Positions 7,612 to 19,025 are shown, counted from the first letter of the stretch. The stretch: DNA of 64,000 bases from Streptomyces aurantiacus JA 4570 (GCF_000414115.1 NZ_AOPZ01000019.1:32954-96953), one strand, 5' to 3'. Program-made: numbers and translations. The notes: a model not told the origin generated them from the letters alone.

Positions 7612-8066
7612 GCGGGAACGCGCAGGACCTGCTCAGCAGCACCGCGCTGAGCGTCTTCCGGCTCAACGGCCAGTTCCTCTCCGTGTCGGAGGAGCTGGCC
7701 CGCCCGGCCGGGCTCACCGCCGCCTGGTGGCAGGTCCTCGGCGCGGTCCTGCGCGAGCCCCTGTCCGTCGCCGGGGTCGCCCGCGCCATGGGCATCACCC
7801 GGCAGAGCGTGCAGCGCGTGGCCGATCTGCTGGTACGCCGCGGGCTCGCCGAGTACGTGCCCAACCCGGCGCACCGCCGCGCCAAGCTCCTGCGGCCCAC
7901 CGACGAGGGGCGGGCCGCCGTCGCGAAGATCGAGCCCGGGCACGCCGATCTCGCCGGGCGCCTCGAAGACGCCCTCGGAGCCGAACAATTCGCGCAAACC
8001 GCCCTGGCGTTGGAGCGGCTCTCCGAGGCCCTCGCGGGACTGGAGCCCGCCGTTACGGAACCGTAG
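7608..8066 (+). CDS. MarR-family transcriptional regulator
   Basis: A 152-residue regulator starting with GTG inside the stop of the DJ-1/PfpI gene. The winged helix lies at about residues 45-105: WWQVLGAVLREPLSVAGVARAMGITRQSVQRVADLLVRRGLAEYVPNPAHRRAKLLRPTDEG is a classic MarR helix-turn-helix plus wing, written here only to show its extent. Helices before and after should form the dimer interface. No conserved redox cysteine is visible in the DNA-binding part, so the trigger is probably a ligand. The likely target is the triple TGACAG site ahead of its own operon. Confidence 0.88.
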   Translation: MSGNAQDLLSSTALSVFRLNGQFLSVSEELARPAGLTAAWWQVLGAVLREPLSVAGVARAMGITRQSVQRVADLLVRRGLAEYVPNPAHRRAKLLRPTDEGRAAVAKIEPGHADLAGRLEDALGAEQFAQTALALERLSEALAGLEPAVTEP

Positions 8067-8190
8067 AGGTAAGCCCGGGGCGCCCCTCCCACCACGGCAC
8101 TATCCTCGGTCTGTTGCACAGCGGTGCACGGAGAGTCGCCACGCGAAGGTGGCTTGAAAACCGCAGGAACACAGGGGGAGGACGGCGCCG

Positions 8191-10026
<1,836 letters not shown>

Positions 10027-10141
10027 GCAACTGACCGCTTCCGTAAGGAAGTTGAACCGCTCACGAACGTCCGGCGACGGAACGGCGAAGTCCCCCGCCG
10101 GGGCGTTCCCCGCTCCGGGGGCGCCTCCGTAGCGTGCGCCC

Positions 10142-11710
10142 GTGGACTGGTTGAGCCCCGAGAACGTCGTCGCTGTCCTGACCGCCGCGCTCGGGCTGCT
10201 CGCCACCCTCGGGGCGATCTGGTACGAGCGCCGCGTGCCGCGCCGCAAACGCGTCGGCTACCGCGTGCAGATGGACACCGCGATCGGTGACAACGTGCGC
10301 ACCGGCGGCGCGAACGCGCGGCTCGGGCTCTTCGACGAGACGCCGGAGATGTCGGACGCGACGCTCGTGCTGCTGAGGGTGGAGAACGACGGATCCCAGT
10401 CGATCTCCGACGCCGACTACACCGGGCGCGCGCTGCACGGGCTCACGGCCGTGTTCACCGGCCGCACCGTGCGCGGCCTCGCCGTGACCGCGCAGGTCGG
10501 CGCCGACCACCTGATGGAGCACTTCACGCCGTCGGCGGGACTGCGGTACGAGGGCTCGACGCTGCACATACCGCGCGTACCGCTGAACCGGGGCCAGCAC
10601 TACAAGCTGCTGGTGCTGCTCACCGGCGGCGCCGTCGGCAGCGAGGTCATCGTCTCCGGGGGCATCCAGGCGGGCGCCGTGCAGCCGAACCGGTCCACGA
10701 CACCCGACGACAAGCCGCCGCTGTTCAGCGGGCCCGCGAAGGTCCTGACGGCGCTGCTCACCGCGTCCGTCGTCACGCTCGCCGCCATGATCCTGCTGAC
10801 CGAAGAGGACCGGGCCCCGATCGAGTGCGCGAAGGGCGAGCTGACGCTCACCGGTTCCACGGCCCTCAAGCCCGTCGCCGAGGAGCTGAAGGCGAAGTAC
10901 GAGGACGACTGCCCCGGCGCGCGCATCACCGTGAGCAGCCACGGCAGCCGCGACGGTGTGACCGAGCTGATCGCGGCCGGGGAGCGCGCCGAGGGATCGC
11001 CGCCGATCGTGGCCCTCTCCGACGGCCCGGCGACCGACGACCCCGCGACCGACGAGTCAGCGACCGACGACCCCGCGCCCGACCGCCCGCCCTTGAGCGA
11101 AACCCGCGTGGCGCTCTCGGTGTTCACCCTGGCCGTCAACGACAAGGTCACCCTGAGGAACCTCTCCACCGCCGCCGTACGGCGCCTCTACCGCGGCGAG
11201 ATCCGCAACTGGAAACAGCTCGGCGGCCCCGACCTGCCCGTCGTCCTGGTCAGCCGCACGTTCAGCTCGGGCACCCGCCAGACCCTCCAACGCCGGGTCC
11301 TGGACGGCGCGTTCGAGGTCCGCGAGTCGTCCGACGACTGCACCCGCAAGGACGACCCCGAGGCACCCGTCATCCGCTGCGAACTCAACTCCACCCAACA
11401 GGTCCTGGACGCGGTGGAACGCCTGCCGGGCGCGGTCGGCTACAGCGAGCTGCGCGCCGCGTCCGGCCGCGAGGGCCTGCACCGCCTCAGCCTGGACGGC
11501 CGCGCGGCGGCCCTCGACGGCATCGCGGTCAGCGGCTACGCCTACCGCGAGATCGAGTACGCGTACACCTACGGGGAGCCGCCCGCCGACTCCCTCGCCT
11601 CCAAGTTCCTCGCGTACGCGACCCGTGGCAGCGGCCAGGACGTCATCCGCACCCACGGCCAGCTGCCGTGCGCGACACCGGAGGGCCTGCGGATCTGCGG
11701 CGAGGAGTAG
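10142..11710 (+). CDS. Membrane protein with PstS-like periplasmic binding domain
   Basis: A 522-residue protein with an N-terminal membrane helix (about residues 8-27), a roughly 170-residue beta-rich domain, and a second helix (about 203-222, VLTALLTASVVTLAAMILLT). After this comes an extracellular domain resembling the phosphate-binding PstS type: LTLTGSTALKPVAEELKAKY, ITVSSHGSRDGV, then NLSTAAVRRLYRGEIRNWKQLGG and SRTFSSGTRQTLQRRVL. In PstS these blocks bind the anion and mark the two lobes. There is no signal peptide or lipobox, so this is a tethered sensor rather than a transporter lipoprotein. It starts with GTG and lacks a clear ribosome site. It follows the Ser/Thr kinase, suggesting that they act in one signalling path; this is inference. 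Confidence 0.75.
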   Translation: MDWLSPENVVAVLTAALGLLATLGAIWYERRVPRRKRVGYRVQMDTAIGDNVRTGGANARLGLFDETPEMSDATLVLLRVENDGSQSISDADYTGRALHGLTAVFTGRTVRGLAVTAQVGADHLMEHFTPSAGLRYEGSTLHIPRVPLNRGQHYKLLVLLTGGAVGSEVIVSGGIQAGAVQPNRSTTPDDKPPLFSGPAKVLTALLTASVVTLAAMILLTEEDRAPIECAKGELTLTGSTALKPVAEELKAKYEDDCPGARITVSSHGSRDGVTELIAAGERAEGSPPIVALSDGPATDDPATDESATDDPAPDRPPLSETRVALSVFTLAVNDKVTLRNLSTAAVRRLYRGEIRNWKQLGGPDLPVVLVSRTFSSGTRQTLQRRVLDGAFEVRESSDDCTRKDDPEAPVIRCELNSTQQVLDAVERLPGAVGYSELRAASGREGLHRLSLDGRAAALDGIAVSGYAYREIEYAYTYGEPPADSLASKFLAYATRGSGQDVIRTHGQLPCATPEGLRICGEE

Positions 11711-11791
11711 GAGCCCGCCTCATCCGCGCGGCGGAGCATGATCCGCCGCGGCGCCGATTCCCGTCAGCGGCGGGCCGGACAGGCTGGACGC

Positions 11792-12352
11792 ATGACCACA
11801 ACGCACCCGCAGACGCAGGCGAAGACCCGCCCGTCGACGCACCCGACGCACCCGACGCGCACCGAACGCCCCGTCCCGGCCTGGGCCGTTCGCGTCGCCC
11901 ACGCCATTCCCCTGGTCGTCCTGCCCGTCTGCGTCTGGCGGCTGCCCATCCCCTTCGGTTTCCCCATGGGCGGGGAGCGGCTGCCCGAGTCCGTGTGGAA
12001 CATCCCGTACGTGCTGACGCTCAGCATCCTCTCGGAGCTGCTCGCGCACCTCTGCTTCGGCCTCGTCCGCGGCTGGGGCGAGGTCGTGCCGCACTGGGTG
12101 CCCCGCCTTCGCGGCCGCCGCATCCCGCCCGCCGCGGTGATCGTCCCCGCGACCGCCGGCGGCCTCGCCCTCAGCGCGCTCACCGTGCACTGGCTGGTCG
12201 GCGCCGTCACCGAGGGACCCGCCGGCTGGCCCTACGCCGAGGGCTGGAACGTCCTGGCGATGACGGTCAGCGGCCTGCTGACCCTGTGGGGACCGCTGCT
12301 GCTGATCCTCACGTACGCGTACTACCGCCGCCGGTGCGCGGGCAGGGCCTGA
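11792..12352 (+). CDS. Small multi-pass membrane protein of unknown function
   Basis: A 186-residue protein with a Thr/Pro-rich N-terminal tail (about 25 residues) and four likely membrane helices: about residues 30-50 (VRVAHAIPLVVLPVCVW), 75-95, 115-135 and 155-178. Loops hold basic patches such as RLRGRRIPP. Comparable short membrane proteins are frequent in streptomycetes and have no assigned role. It lies alone between the PstS-like gene and the convergent purA. The ATG at 11792 is preferred because upstream in-frame codons encode an Arg-rich stretch out of keeping with the rest. Confidence 0.75.
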   Translation: MTTTHPQTQAKTRPSTHPTHPTRTERPVPAWAVRVAHAIPLVVLPVCVWRLPIPFGFPMGGERLPESVWNIPYVLTLSILSELLAHLCFGLVRGWGEVVPHWVPRLRGRRIPPAAVIVPATAGGLALSALTVHWLVGAVTEGPAGWPYAEGWNVLAMTVSGLLTLWGPLLLILTYAYYRRRCAGRA

Positions 12353-12405
12353 GAGCCTGTCTTCGAACCGGAACCCGGGACCGGCGGCGGTGGTACGCGG
12401 CCGCG

Positions 12406-13689
12406 CTAGACGAACGAGTTGATCTCGATCGTCTCGTCGCGGCCGGGGCCCACGCCGATCGCGGAGATCGGGGCGCCGGACATCTCCTCCAGGGCCTTCA
12501 CATAGCCCTGCGCGTTCTTCGGCAGGTCCGCGAAGGTCTTGGCCTTGGTGATGTCCTCGGACCAGCCCGGCAGCATCTCGTAGACGGGCTTCGCGTGGTG
12601 GAAGTCCGTCTGGCTGTACGGGAGTTCCTCGACGCGCTTGCCGTCGATCTCGTACGCGACACAGACCGGGATCTGCTCCCAGCCGGTGAGCACGTCGAGC
12701 TTGGTGAGGAAGAAGTCCGTCAGGCCGTTCACGCGGGTCGCGTAGCGGGCGATCGGGGCGTCGAACCAGCCGCAGCGGCGGTCGCGGCCGGTGGTGACAC
12801 CGCGCTCGCCGCCGATGGTGCGCAGCGCCTCGCCGTCGGCGTCGAACAGCTCCGTCGGGAACGGGCCCGCGCCGACGCGGGTCGTGTACGCCTTCAGGAT
12901 GCCGATGACGCGGCTGATCTTCGTCGGGCCGACGCCGGTACCCGTGCAGGCGCCGCCCGCGGTCGGGTTCGACGAGGTGACGAAGGGGTACGTGCCGTGG
13001 TCCACGTCCAGGAGCGTGCCCTGGCCGCCCTCGAACAGGACGACCTTGTCCTGGTCGAGCGCGTCGTTGAGGATCAGCGTGGTGTCGGCGACGTACTGCT
13101 TGATGTTCTCGCCGTGCTCCAGGAGCGTCTCGACGATCTGCTCCGCCTCGATGGCGCGGCGGTTGAACACCTTCGTCAGGAGCTGGTTCTTCTGCTCCAG
13201 GGCCGCTTCGACCTTCTGCTTCAGGATCGACTCGTCGTAGAGGTCCTGGACGCGGATGCCGGTGCGGTTGATCTTGTCGGCGTAGGTCGGGCCGATGCCG
13301 CGGCCGGTCGTGCCGATCTTCCGCTTGCCGAGGAAGCGCTCGCCCACCTTGTCGACCGTCACGTTGTACGGCGTGATGATGTGCGCGTTTCCGCTGATCA
13401 GAAGCTTCGACGTGTCGACGCCGCGCTCGTTGAGCCCGCTCAGCTCGGAGAGCAGGACCGACGGGTCGACGACGACGCCGTTGCCGATGACCGGGACACA
13501 GTCCGGCGAGAGGATCCCGGAAGGGAGGAGATGCAGCGCGTACTTCTGGTCGCCTACGACAACCGTGTGGCCGGCGTTGTTGCCGCCCTGATAGCGCACT
13601 ACATAATCCACGGAGCCACCGAGCAGGTCGGTGGCCTTTCCCTTGCCTTCGTCACCCCACTGAGCACCGAGCAGCACGAGTGCGGGCAC
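12406..13689 (-). CDS. purA: Adenylosuccinate synthetase
   Basis: A 427-residue cytoplasmic enzyme that joins IMP and aspartate using GTP to make adenylosuccinate, the first committed step to AMP. The GTP-binding P-loop-like [19 protein letters not shown] is at the N-terminus, with the IMP-binding segments [10 protein letters not shown] and [14 protein letters not shown], the [21 protein letters not shown] block, and [14 protein letters not shown] near residue 300. Length and blocks match the bacterial enzyme throughout. It is transcribed alone and divergently from the diacylglycerol-kinase-like gene; the 174-base spacer holds both promoters and a strong hairpin. Confidence 0.98.
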   Translation of the reverse strand: MPALVLLGAQWGDEGKGKATDLLGGSVDYVVRYQGGNNAGHTVVVGDQKYALHLLPSGILSPDCVPVIGNGVVVDPSVLLSELSGLNERGVDTSKLLISGNAHIITPYNVTVDKVGERFLGKRKIGTTGRGIGPTYADKINRTGIRVQDLYDESILKQKVEAALEQKNQLLTKVFNRRAIEAEQIVETLLEHGENIKQYVADTTLILNDALDQDKVVLFEGGQGTLLDVDHGTYPFVTSSNPTAGGACTGTGVGPTKISRVIGILKAYTTRVGAGPFPTELFDADGEALRTIGGERGVTTGRDRRCGWFDAPIARYATRVNGLTDFFLTKLDVLTGWEQIPVCVAYEIDGKRVEELPYSQTDFHHAKPVYEMLPGWSEDITKAKTFADLPKNAQGYVKALEEMSGAPISAIGVGPGRDETIEINSFV

Positions 13690-13793
13690 AGGCGTACACC
13701 CCTTCCGGGCGGGGCATGTCCAAGGTCAGGGGCCGCAGCCGGAGGCATTGTGCCGCCGGTGTGGGTGTGCCTTGGTTGCCCCGGAATAGACGA

Positions 13794-13821
13794 AGCCCCT
13801 GGCGCAATAGCGCAAGGGGCT
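13794..13821. promoter_or_regulatory. Strong hairpin between divergent purA and DAGK-like genes
   Basis: AGCCCCT (13794-13800) pairs with AGGGGCT (13815-13821), and GCGC pairs with GCGC inside around AATA, giving a stem interrupted by a small mismatch and followed by CTTG. It sits 43 bases ahead of the GTG of the DAGK-like gene and 105 bases before purA. Since the genes diverge it cannot end either one, so a leader attenuator, transcript-stability element or repressor site is likely. Confidence 0.45.
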
Positions 13822-13863
13822 CTTGCACAAAGATGCTACCCGAGGACTAAAGAAAGGGCGCAC

Positions 13864-14697
13864 GTGTCGGCTCGCGACCAGCTTCTGGTGGTCATCGACC
13901 CGGTCGCCCGGCGCACGGACGGGGAGTCCGTACGCATCGCCAAGGACGTGCTTGGCGCGGGCGCGGGCGTCAAGCTGTGCCTGCCCGAAGGGCCCGAGGA
14001 ATTCGCGAAAGCGCTGGTCAAACGCGGTTCTCGGCGGCCGGTGGTAGTCGGTGACGACCGGGCGCTGCTGCGGGCGGTGGCCGTGCTGCACCGGGAGCGG
14101 GCGCTGGCGTCCGCCGTCCTGTCCGTCGTCCCCGTCGGCGCGGCCGCGTCCGCCGTCCGGCTCGCGCGGGGGCTCGGCGTGCCCGCCGGGGCGGTCGCCG
14201 CGGCGCGGGCCGTCCTGGAGGGGACCCCACGGCGGCTCGATCTGCTCGTGGACGACCGGGACGGGGTGGTGCTCGGGGATGTGCGGATCCCGCCGGTGGG
14301 GCCGCAGGACGCCTCGGCCGGCGGGGCGGGCGGGGAGCGGCACGCCTGGCTGCGGACGTGTCAGTCGCTGGTGCGGACGCTGGGCGCGCGGCCCTCGCGG
14401 GTGGTGCCGGGTGGGCCCTCGCGGCTGCGGGTCGAGGCCGACGGGGTGACCCTCGTCGATCTCGACCAGCCGGTCGAGGGGGTGTCCGTGGTGCCCGGGG
14501 GCGGGGGGTTCGCCCGGGTCGAGGTGCATCCGGCTTCCGTCGGGGCGGAGATCGCGCCCGTGCGGGCGCGGGCCCGCTTGGTGACTGTGTCCGGGCCGGA
14601 CTTCCGGTACCGCGCCGACGCGGTGGTCACGGGCCCAGTCCGGACCCGGACGTGGCAGGTTCGGCCGCAGGCTTGGGGGCTTACGTTGCCCGGCTGA
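13864..14697 (+). CDS. Diacylglycerol kinase-like protein (degenerate lipid kinase fold)
   Basis: A 277-residue protein whose N-terminal half resembles the catalytic region of bacterial lipid/diacylglycerol kinases: LLVVIDPVARRTDG replaces the usual N-P opening, and VVVGDDRALLRAVAVLH replaces the GGDGT nucleotide loop. The C-terminal half (PSRLRVEADGVTLVDL to VHPASVGAEIAPVRARARLVTVSGPDFRY) looks like the beta-sandwich domain of this family, with inserted Gly-rich segments. Loss of the G-G-D-G-T signature makes lipid kinase activity doubtful. It starts with GTG after AAAGAAAGG. It is separated from purA by a divergent promoter region, and the convergent GbsR-type gene lies just beyond. Confidence 0.7.
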   Translation: MSARDQLLVVIDPVARRTDGESVRIAKDVLGAGAGVKLCLPEGPEEFAKALVKRGSRRPVVVGDDRALLRAVAVLHRERALASAVLSVVPVGAAASAVRLARGLGVPAGAVAAARAVLEGTPRRLDLLVDDRDGVVLGDVRIPPVGPQDASAGGAGGERHAWLRTCQSLVRTLGARPSRVVPGGPSRLRVEADGVTLVDLDQPVEGVSVVPGGGGFARVEVHPASVGAEIAPVRARARLVTVSGPDFRYRADAVVTGPVRTRTWQVRPQAWGLTLPG

Positions 14698-14724
14698 GCG
14701 CAGACGTCACGGGCACCGTCGGCG

Positions 14725-15231
14725 TCAGTTCTGGGGGCCGAAGAGGGACTCTCTGTGGGTGCGCCAGCGGGTCATCATGCCTGGGAGTTCCTTCTGGACG
14801 AACTCGAAGAACGCGAGGGTCTCCTGGAGGCGGTGGCCCGCCGGGGAGTCGGGGCCGAGGGCGGCGATGCCGTCCCGCAGGGCCGCCTCCCAGCGCTGGA
14901 GCACGGCGTCCCGGTTCGTCACCGCCTCGTACCACTGGTTGCTGTGCACCCGGAAGATGTCCCGCCGGGACCCGGGCGCCCGCTCCCGCGTGACCATGTA
15001 CTGCTGGGTCAGATAGCGCACCGCCCCGGACACCGCAGCCGGGCTGACCTGCAGCCGCTCCCCCAGCTCGGCCGAGGTCAGCGCCCCGGACTCGGAGGCG
15101 AGCAGCGCGGCGAACACCCGCGCGGGCATCCGCGGCATCCCGGCCCACACGAGCTGCGCGGCGAACTGCTCGGTGAAGCGGGAGGCGGCCGCCAGATCCT
15201 CCTCGCGCCCCTCGTTCCGTTCCGTGCTCAT
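14725..15231 (-). CDS. GbsR/MarR-type transcriptional regulator of the adjacent ABC exporter
   Basis: A 168-residue regulator with a winged helix at about residues 30-90: MPARVFAALLASESGALTSAELGERLQVSPAAVSGAVRYLTQQ is characteristic of GbsR/MarR-like repressors, followed by a wing and a helical C-terminal dimerisation region. I chose the ATG at 15231 (MSTERNEG), since the earlier one adds a peptide unlike the family. It is divergent from the ABC exporter genes, and a perfect 16-base palindrome (15309-15324) lies between them close to the exporter start. It most likely represses the exporter until a substrate or toxic compound binds. Confidence 0.88.
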   Translation of the reverse strand: MSTERNEGREEDLAAASRFTEQFAAQLVWAGMPRMPARVFAALLASESGALTSAELGERLQVSPAAVSGAVRYLTQQYMVTRERAPGSRRDIFRVHSNQWYEAVTNRDAVLQRWEAALRDGIAALGPDSPAGHRLQETLAFFEFVQKELPGMMTRWRTHRESLFGPQN

Positions 15232-15308
15232 CCGTAGATCATCTCCCCGGCTCTCCCCGCTCGTCCTGCTCGTCCCGGCACACACCCGAGTTTATGCGAT
15301 TCCTTAAC

Positions 15309-15324
15309 TTCACAAATTTGTGAA
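15309..15324. promoter_or_regulatory. Perfect 16-bp palindrome, likely operator of ABC exporter
   Basis: TTCACAAATTTGTGAA is a perfect, AT-rich palindrome in a very GC-rich genome. It ends 20 bases before the ATG of the ABC ATPase gene and 77 bases upstream of the divergent GbsR-type regulator. Its composition, symmetry and position make it the best candidate operator in the window. The exporter start has no clear ribosome site, so its transcript may be nearly leaderless. Confidence 0.75.
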
Positions 15325-15344
15325 ACCAGCGTACGTTCAAAAAC

Positions 15345-16232
15345 ATGACGAAGGCACTCACCGTCTCCGGGCTGCACAAGTCGTTCGGCCGGACGCACGC
15401 GCTCGACGGCCTCGATCTCGACGTCGAGCGCGGCGAGGTCCACGGATTCCTCGGGCCCAACGGTTCGGGCAAGTCCACAACCATCCGCGTCCTGCTCGGC
15501 CTGCTGCGCGCCGACTCCGGCGCCGCCCAGCTCCTCGGCAGGGACCCGTGGCACGACGCGGTCGAACTGCACCGGCACCTCGCGTACGTACCGGGCGACG
15601 TCACCCTGTGGCGCAACCTGTCCGGCGGCGAAGTCATCGACCTCTACGGCAAGTTGAGAGGCGGCCTCGACAAGCGGCGGCGCGCCGACCTCATCGGGCG
15701 GTTCGAGCTTGACCCGACCAAGAAGGGCCGCGCCTACTCCAAGGGCAACCGCCAGAAGGTCGCCCTGGTCGCCGCGTTCGCCTCCGACGTCGAGCTGCTG
15801 ATCCTGGACGAGCCGACGTCCGGCCTGGACCCGCTGATGGAGGAGGTCTTCCAGGGCTGCGTCGAGGACGCGCGCCGCGCGGGCCGCACCATCCTGCTGT
15901 CCTCGCACATCCTCAGCGAGGTGGAGAGCCTCTGCGACCGCGTCAGCATCATCCGCAAGGGCCGCACCGTCGAGTCCGGCTCACTGGCCGACCTGCGCCA
16001 CCTCACCCGCACCAGCGTCCGCGCCGAACTCGCGGGCGCGCCCAACGGCCTCTCCCGCCTGTCCGGCGTGCACGACCTGGAGATCGACGGCCGCCGCGTG
16101 GCGCTCCAGGTCGACACCGACAAGCTGGACGCCGTCCTGCGCGCGCTCACCGAGTCCGGCGTACGCACCCTCAACAGCACCCCGCCCACCCTGGAGGAAC
16201 TGTTCCTGCGGCACTACCAGGAGGAGGCATGA
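15345..16232 (+). CDS. ABC exporter ATP-binding protein
   Basis: A 295-residue ATPase of the daunorubicin/polyketide-exporter type. Walker A is GPNGSGKST (about residue 42), the Q-loop region is [11 protein letters not shown], the signature appears as YSKGNRQKV, a variant of LSGGQ typical of this subfamily, and Walker B is [14 protein letters not shown], followed by the switch histidine in [11 protein letters not shown]. The C-terminal 80 residues form the extra domain common in drug exporters. Its last four bases overlap the permease start (ATGA), so both subunits are made together. The adjacent GbsR-type regulator points to inducible efflux or self-resistance. Confidence 0.93.
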   Translation: MTKALTVSGLHKSFGRTHALDGLDLDVERGEVHGFLGPNGSGKSTTIRVLLGLLRADSGAAQLLGRDPWHDAVELHRHLAYVPGDVTLWRNLSGGEVIDLYGKLRGGLDKRRRADLIGRFELDPTKKGRAYSKGNRQKVALVAAFASDVELLILDEPTSGLDPLMEEVFQGCVEDARRAGRTILLSSHILSEVESLCDRVSIIRKGRTVESGSLADLRHLTRTSVRAELAGAPNGLSRLSGVHDLEIDGRRVALQVDTDKLDAVLRALTESGVRTLNSTPPTLEELFLRHYQEEA

Positions 16233-17791
16233 CCGGCACCCGGCCCCTGCTGGGCCTGGCCCTGCGCCGGGACCGCGTCATCATCCCGGTGTGGCTCGCC
16301 GTCATCGCGCTGATGGTCCTGAGCATGCCGAACACCCTGAAGGAGGTGTACGGCACCGCGGCCCAGCGCGCCGACCTGATGGACTCGCTGGCCACCAACG
16401 CCTCCCTGCGCGCCCTCTACGGCCCGCTGTTCGACCAGTCCGTCGGCGGCCTCACCGCCTGGCGCGCCGGCACCTTCGCCGGGGTGCTCGCGGCCGTGAT
16501 GAGCCTCGTGATCGTCGTACGGCACACGCGCGAGGAGGAGGAGTCGGGCCGCCAGGAGATGATCTCCTCCGCCATGGTCGGCCGCCGCGCGCCGCTGACC
16601 TCCGCGCTGCTCACCGCGCTCGCCGCGAACGCGCTCCTCGGCCTGCTCGTGGCCGCCGGACTCGCGGGCCAGGGCGCCGCGGGCGCGCTGGCGCTCGGCG
16701 CCGGCATCGCCTGCGTGGGCATGGTGTTCGCCACGATGGCGGCGATCGTCGCCCAGTTCACGGAGAGCGCCCGGCTCGCCAAGGGCCTCACCTCGGCGCT
16801 GCTCGGCGCCGCGTTCGTGCTGCGCGCGGCCGGCGACTCGGCGACGGCCGACGGCTCCTCGCCGCTCACGTGGCTTTCGCCGGTGGGCTGGCTGGAGAAC
16901 CTGCGGTCGTTCGGCGACGAGCGGTGGTGGGTGCTGCTGCTGTTCGCGGGCGCCGTCGGCGTCCAGAGCGTGGCCGCGTACGAACTCGCCGGACAGCGCG
17001 ACGTCGGCATGGGCTTCCTGCCGTCCCGGCCGGGCCCCGCGCGCGGCGGGCTCGGCACGGCGGGCGCGCTGGCCTGGCGGCTGCAGCGCGGTGCCGTCGT
17101 CGGCTGGAGCCTCGGCTTCCTGGCCGCGGGCGTCGTCTTCGGCGGCATGACGGAGGGCGCCACCGACCTGGTCGGCGACAACGACAACACGCGCCAGATC
17201 TTCGAGCGCATGGGCGGCCAGACCGGGCTCACCGACGCCTTCCTCGCCGCGATCGTCGGCCTCATCGGCATGGTCGGCGCGCTCTACATCGTCGCCTCGG
17301 TGCTTCGGCTGCACGGGGAGGAGACCTCGGGGCGCGCCGAGCCGGTCCTCGCGAACGCGGTCGGCAGGCTCCGCTGGGCGGCGGGCCACCTCGTCGTCGC
17401 CTTCGCGGGCGCCGCGCTGATCATGCTGCTCGCGGCCTGCGGTCTCGCCCTCGGGTACGGGAAGGACGTCGGCCCCGTCGTCGGTGCCTGCCTGGTCCAG
17501 CTCCCCGCGATCTGGCTGATCGGCTCGCTGGCCGTGCTGCTCCACGGCGTCTCGCCCCAACTGGCCGTATCCGCCTGGGGAGCCGCGGGCCTGGCCCTGC
17601 TCATCGGCTGGATCGGCCCCGCCCTGGACGTACCGCAGCCCGTGCTGAACCTGTCGCCGTTCTCCCACCTGCCGAAGCTGCCGGGATCGGACATGACGTG
17701 GAGCCCGGTGCTGCTGCTCACGGGGCTCGCGGTGGTGTTCACGGCGACCGGCCTCGCGGGGCTGCGCAGGCGGGACATGGCGGCGGGCTGA
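16229..17791 (+). CDS. ABC exporter permease (polyketide antibiotic exporter-like)
   Basis: A 520-residue integral membrane protein with about 12 hydrophobic segments arranged as two similar halves (residues about 20-260 and 280-515). Each half contains [14 protein letters not shown] or [13 protein letters not shown] starts followed by helices, the layout of the large fused permeases that pair with DrrA-like ATPases. It moves an unknown compound outward using ATP hydrolysis by the preceding protein. The gene is coupled to that ATPase by a four-base overlap, and its stop lies seven bases from the stop of the convergent P450. No substrate can be inferred from sequence alone. Confidence 0.9.
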   Translation: MTGTRPLLGLALRRDRVIIPVWLAVIALMVLSMPNTLKEVYGTAAQRADLMDSLATNASLRALYGPLFDQSVGGLTAWRAGTFAGVLAAVMSLVIVVRHTREEEESGRQEMISSAMVGRRAPLTSALLTALAANALLGLLVAAGLAGQGAAGALALGAGIACVGMVFATMAAIVAQFTESARLAKGLTSALLGAAFVLRAAGDSATADGSSPLTWLSPVGWLENLRSFGDERWWVLLLFAGAVGVQSVAAYELAGQRDVGMGFLPSRPGPARGGLGTAGALAWRLQRGAVVGWSLGFLAAGVVFGGMTEGATDLVGDNDNTRQIFERMGGQTGLTDAFLAAIVGLIGMVGALYIVASVLRLHGEETSGRAEPVLANAVGRLRWAAGHLVVAFAGAALIMLLAACGLALGYGKDVGPVVGACLVQLPAIWLIGSLAVLLHGVSPQLAVSAWGAAGLALLIGWIGPALDVPQPVLNLSPFSHLPKLPGSDMTWSPVLLLTGLAVVFTATGLAGLRRRDMAAG

Positions 17792-17798
17792 GAGCCTG

Positions 17799-19025
17799 TC
17801 AGCACTCGACGAGCAGCTCCCCCAGGCCCCGGATCACGAAGTTCGGCTTGCGCGTCGGCTTCGCCGCGAGCCGCAGGTCCGGGGCCCGGCGCAGCAACGC
17901 CCCGAGCGAGGCGGCGAGTTCGATCCGGGCGAGCGGCGCGCCGACGCAGTAGTGGATGCCCGCGCTGAAGGAGATGTGCGGGTTGTCGGCGCGGGCCAGG
18001 TCCAGGGTGTCGGGGGCGGCGAACACGGCCGGGTCCCGGTTGGCGGAGCCGAAGAGCAGCGCGACCTCGCTGCCGCGCGGGATCCGGGTGCCGCCGACCT
18101 CGATGTCGTCGAGCACCCACCGCTCGAAGAGCTGGAGCGGCGTGTCGAAGCGCAGCAACTCCTCCACGGCGGTGGGCAGCAGCTTCTCGGGGTCCGCGCG
18201 CAGGGCGGCGAGCTGTTCGGGATGGCTGAAGAGAGCGTTCCACCCATTGGCGGTGGAGTTGACGGTGGCCTCGTGGCCCGCGTTCAGGAGCAGCACGCAG
18301 GTCGAGATCATCTCCTGCTCGCTGAGCCGGTCGCCCTCGTCGTGGCCGGTGCCCTCGTCGTGGGCGGCGATGAGGGCGCTGATCAGGTCGTCGCCGGGCT
18401 CCCTGCGCCGAGCGGCGATCAACTCCCTTAGGTACGAGGAGAATTCGACCGACGCGTGCACGGCCCGGGCCGCCGTCTCCTCCCCCGGGTTCAGCTCGTA
18501 CATCCCGCAGATGTCCGCCGACCAGGGCCGCAGCGGCCCCCGGTCCGCCTCCGGGATGCCCAGCATCTCGGCGATCACCGCGACGGGCAGCGGCTCGGCC
18601 ACCCGCGCCACCAGGTCCCCGCCCCCGTCGGCCACGAGCCCCCGCACCAGCTCGTCCGCGAGGCCCTCGACGTACGGGCGAAGCCGCTCGACCGTGCGGG
18701 GCGTGAACGCCTTCGCCACCAGGCGCCGGACGCGGGTGTGCGCCGGTGCCTCCAGGTCGAGCATGCCGTGGTCGTTCAGGACGTGGAACGGCTCGTGCTC
18801 GGGCGGCGGGGCCTGGCGGCCGAACTCCTCGTGGCTGTACCGGTGCAGATAGGTGCGGCCGAGCCGCCGGTCCCGCAGCAGCGCCGCGACGTCCGCGTGG
18901 TGCGGGATCAGGTACTGGTCGCTCGGCGCGTAGTGGTGCACGCGGCCGGCGGCGCGCAGCGCGGCGTACGCGGGATAGGGGTCCGCCACGAACGCGGGCG
19001 ACCAGGGGTCGAAGGGGGCGTCCAT
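17799..19025 (-). CDS. Cytochrome P450
   Basis: A 408-residue soluble bacterial P450, probably a monooxygenase needing separate ferredoxin and reductase. The heme-thiolate Cys360 is in SAGIHYCVGAPLARIE (family F-x-x-G-x-H-x-C-x-G, with the usual Phe in SFSAG). The I-helix oxygen-binding motif is NAGHEATVN, with the acid-alcohol pair, and the K-helix ExxR is EELLRF. Length is normal. There is no redox partner nearby and no biosynthetic genes, so the substrate is unknown. The stop is seven bases from the end of the ABC permease; a functional link with that exporter is possible but not supported by strand arrangement. Confidence 0.95.
   Translation of the reverse strand: MDAPFDPWSPAFVADPYPAYAALRAAGRVHHYAPSDQYLIPHHADVAALLRDRRLGRTYLHRYSHEEFGRQAPPPEHEPFHVLNDHGMLDLEAPAHTRVRRLVAKAFTPRTVERLRPYVEGLADELVRGLVADGGGDLVARVAEPLPVAVIAEMLGIPEADRGPLRPWSADICGMYELNPGEETAARAVHASVEFSSYLRELIAARRREPGDDLISALIAAHDEGTGHDEGDRLSEQEMISTCVLLLNAGHEATVNSTANGWNALFSHPEQLAALRADPEKLLPTAVEELLRFDTPLQLFERWVLDDIEVGGTRIPRGSEVALLFGSANRDPAVFAAPDTLDLARADNPHISFSAGIHYCVGAPLARIELAASLGALLRRAPDLRLAAKPTRKPNFVIRGLGELLVEC

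Noticed and set aside
10825..14697. A 1290-residue open frame across purA and the PstS-like gene
   Set aside because: Only its end (13864-14697) is a real gene; the rest is an Arg/Pro-rich shadow of genes on other frames, as expected from high GC at third positions.
15345..19025. The ABC exporter and P450 as a biosynthetic gene cluster
   Set aside because: They converge, share no regulatory site, and no biosynthetic enzymes are nearby.
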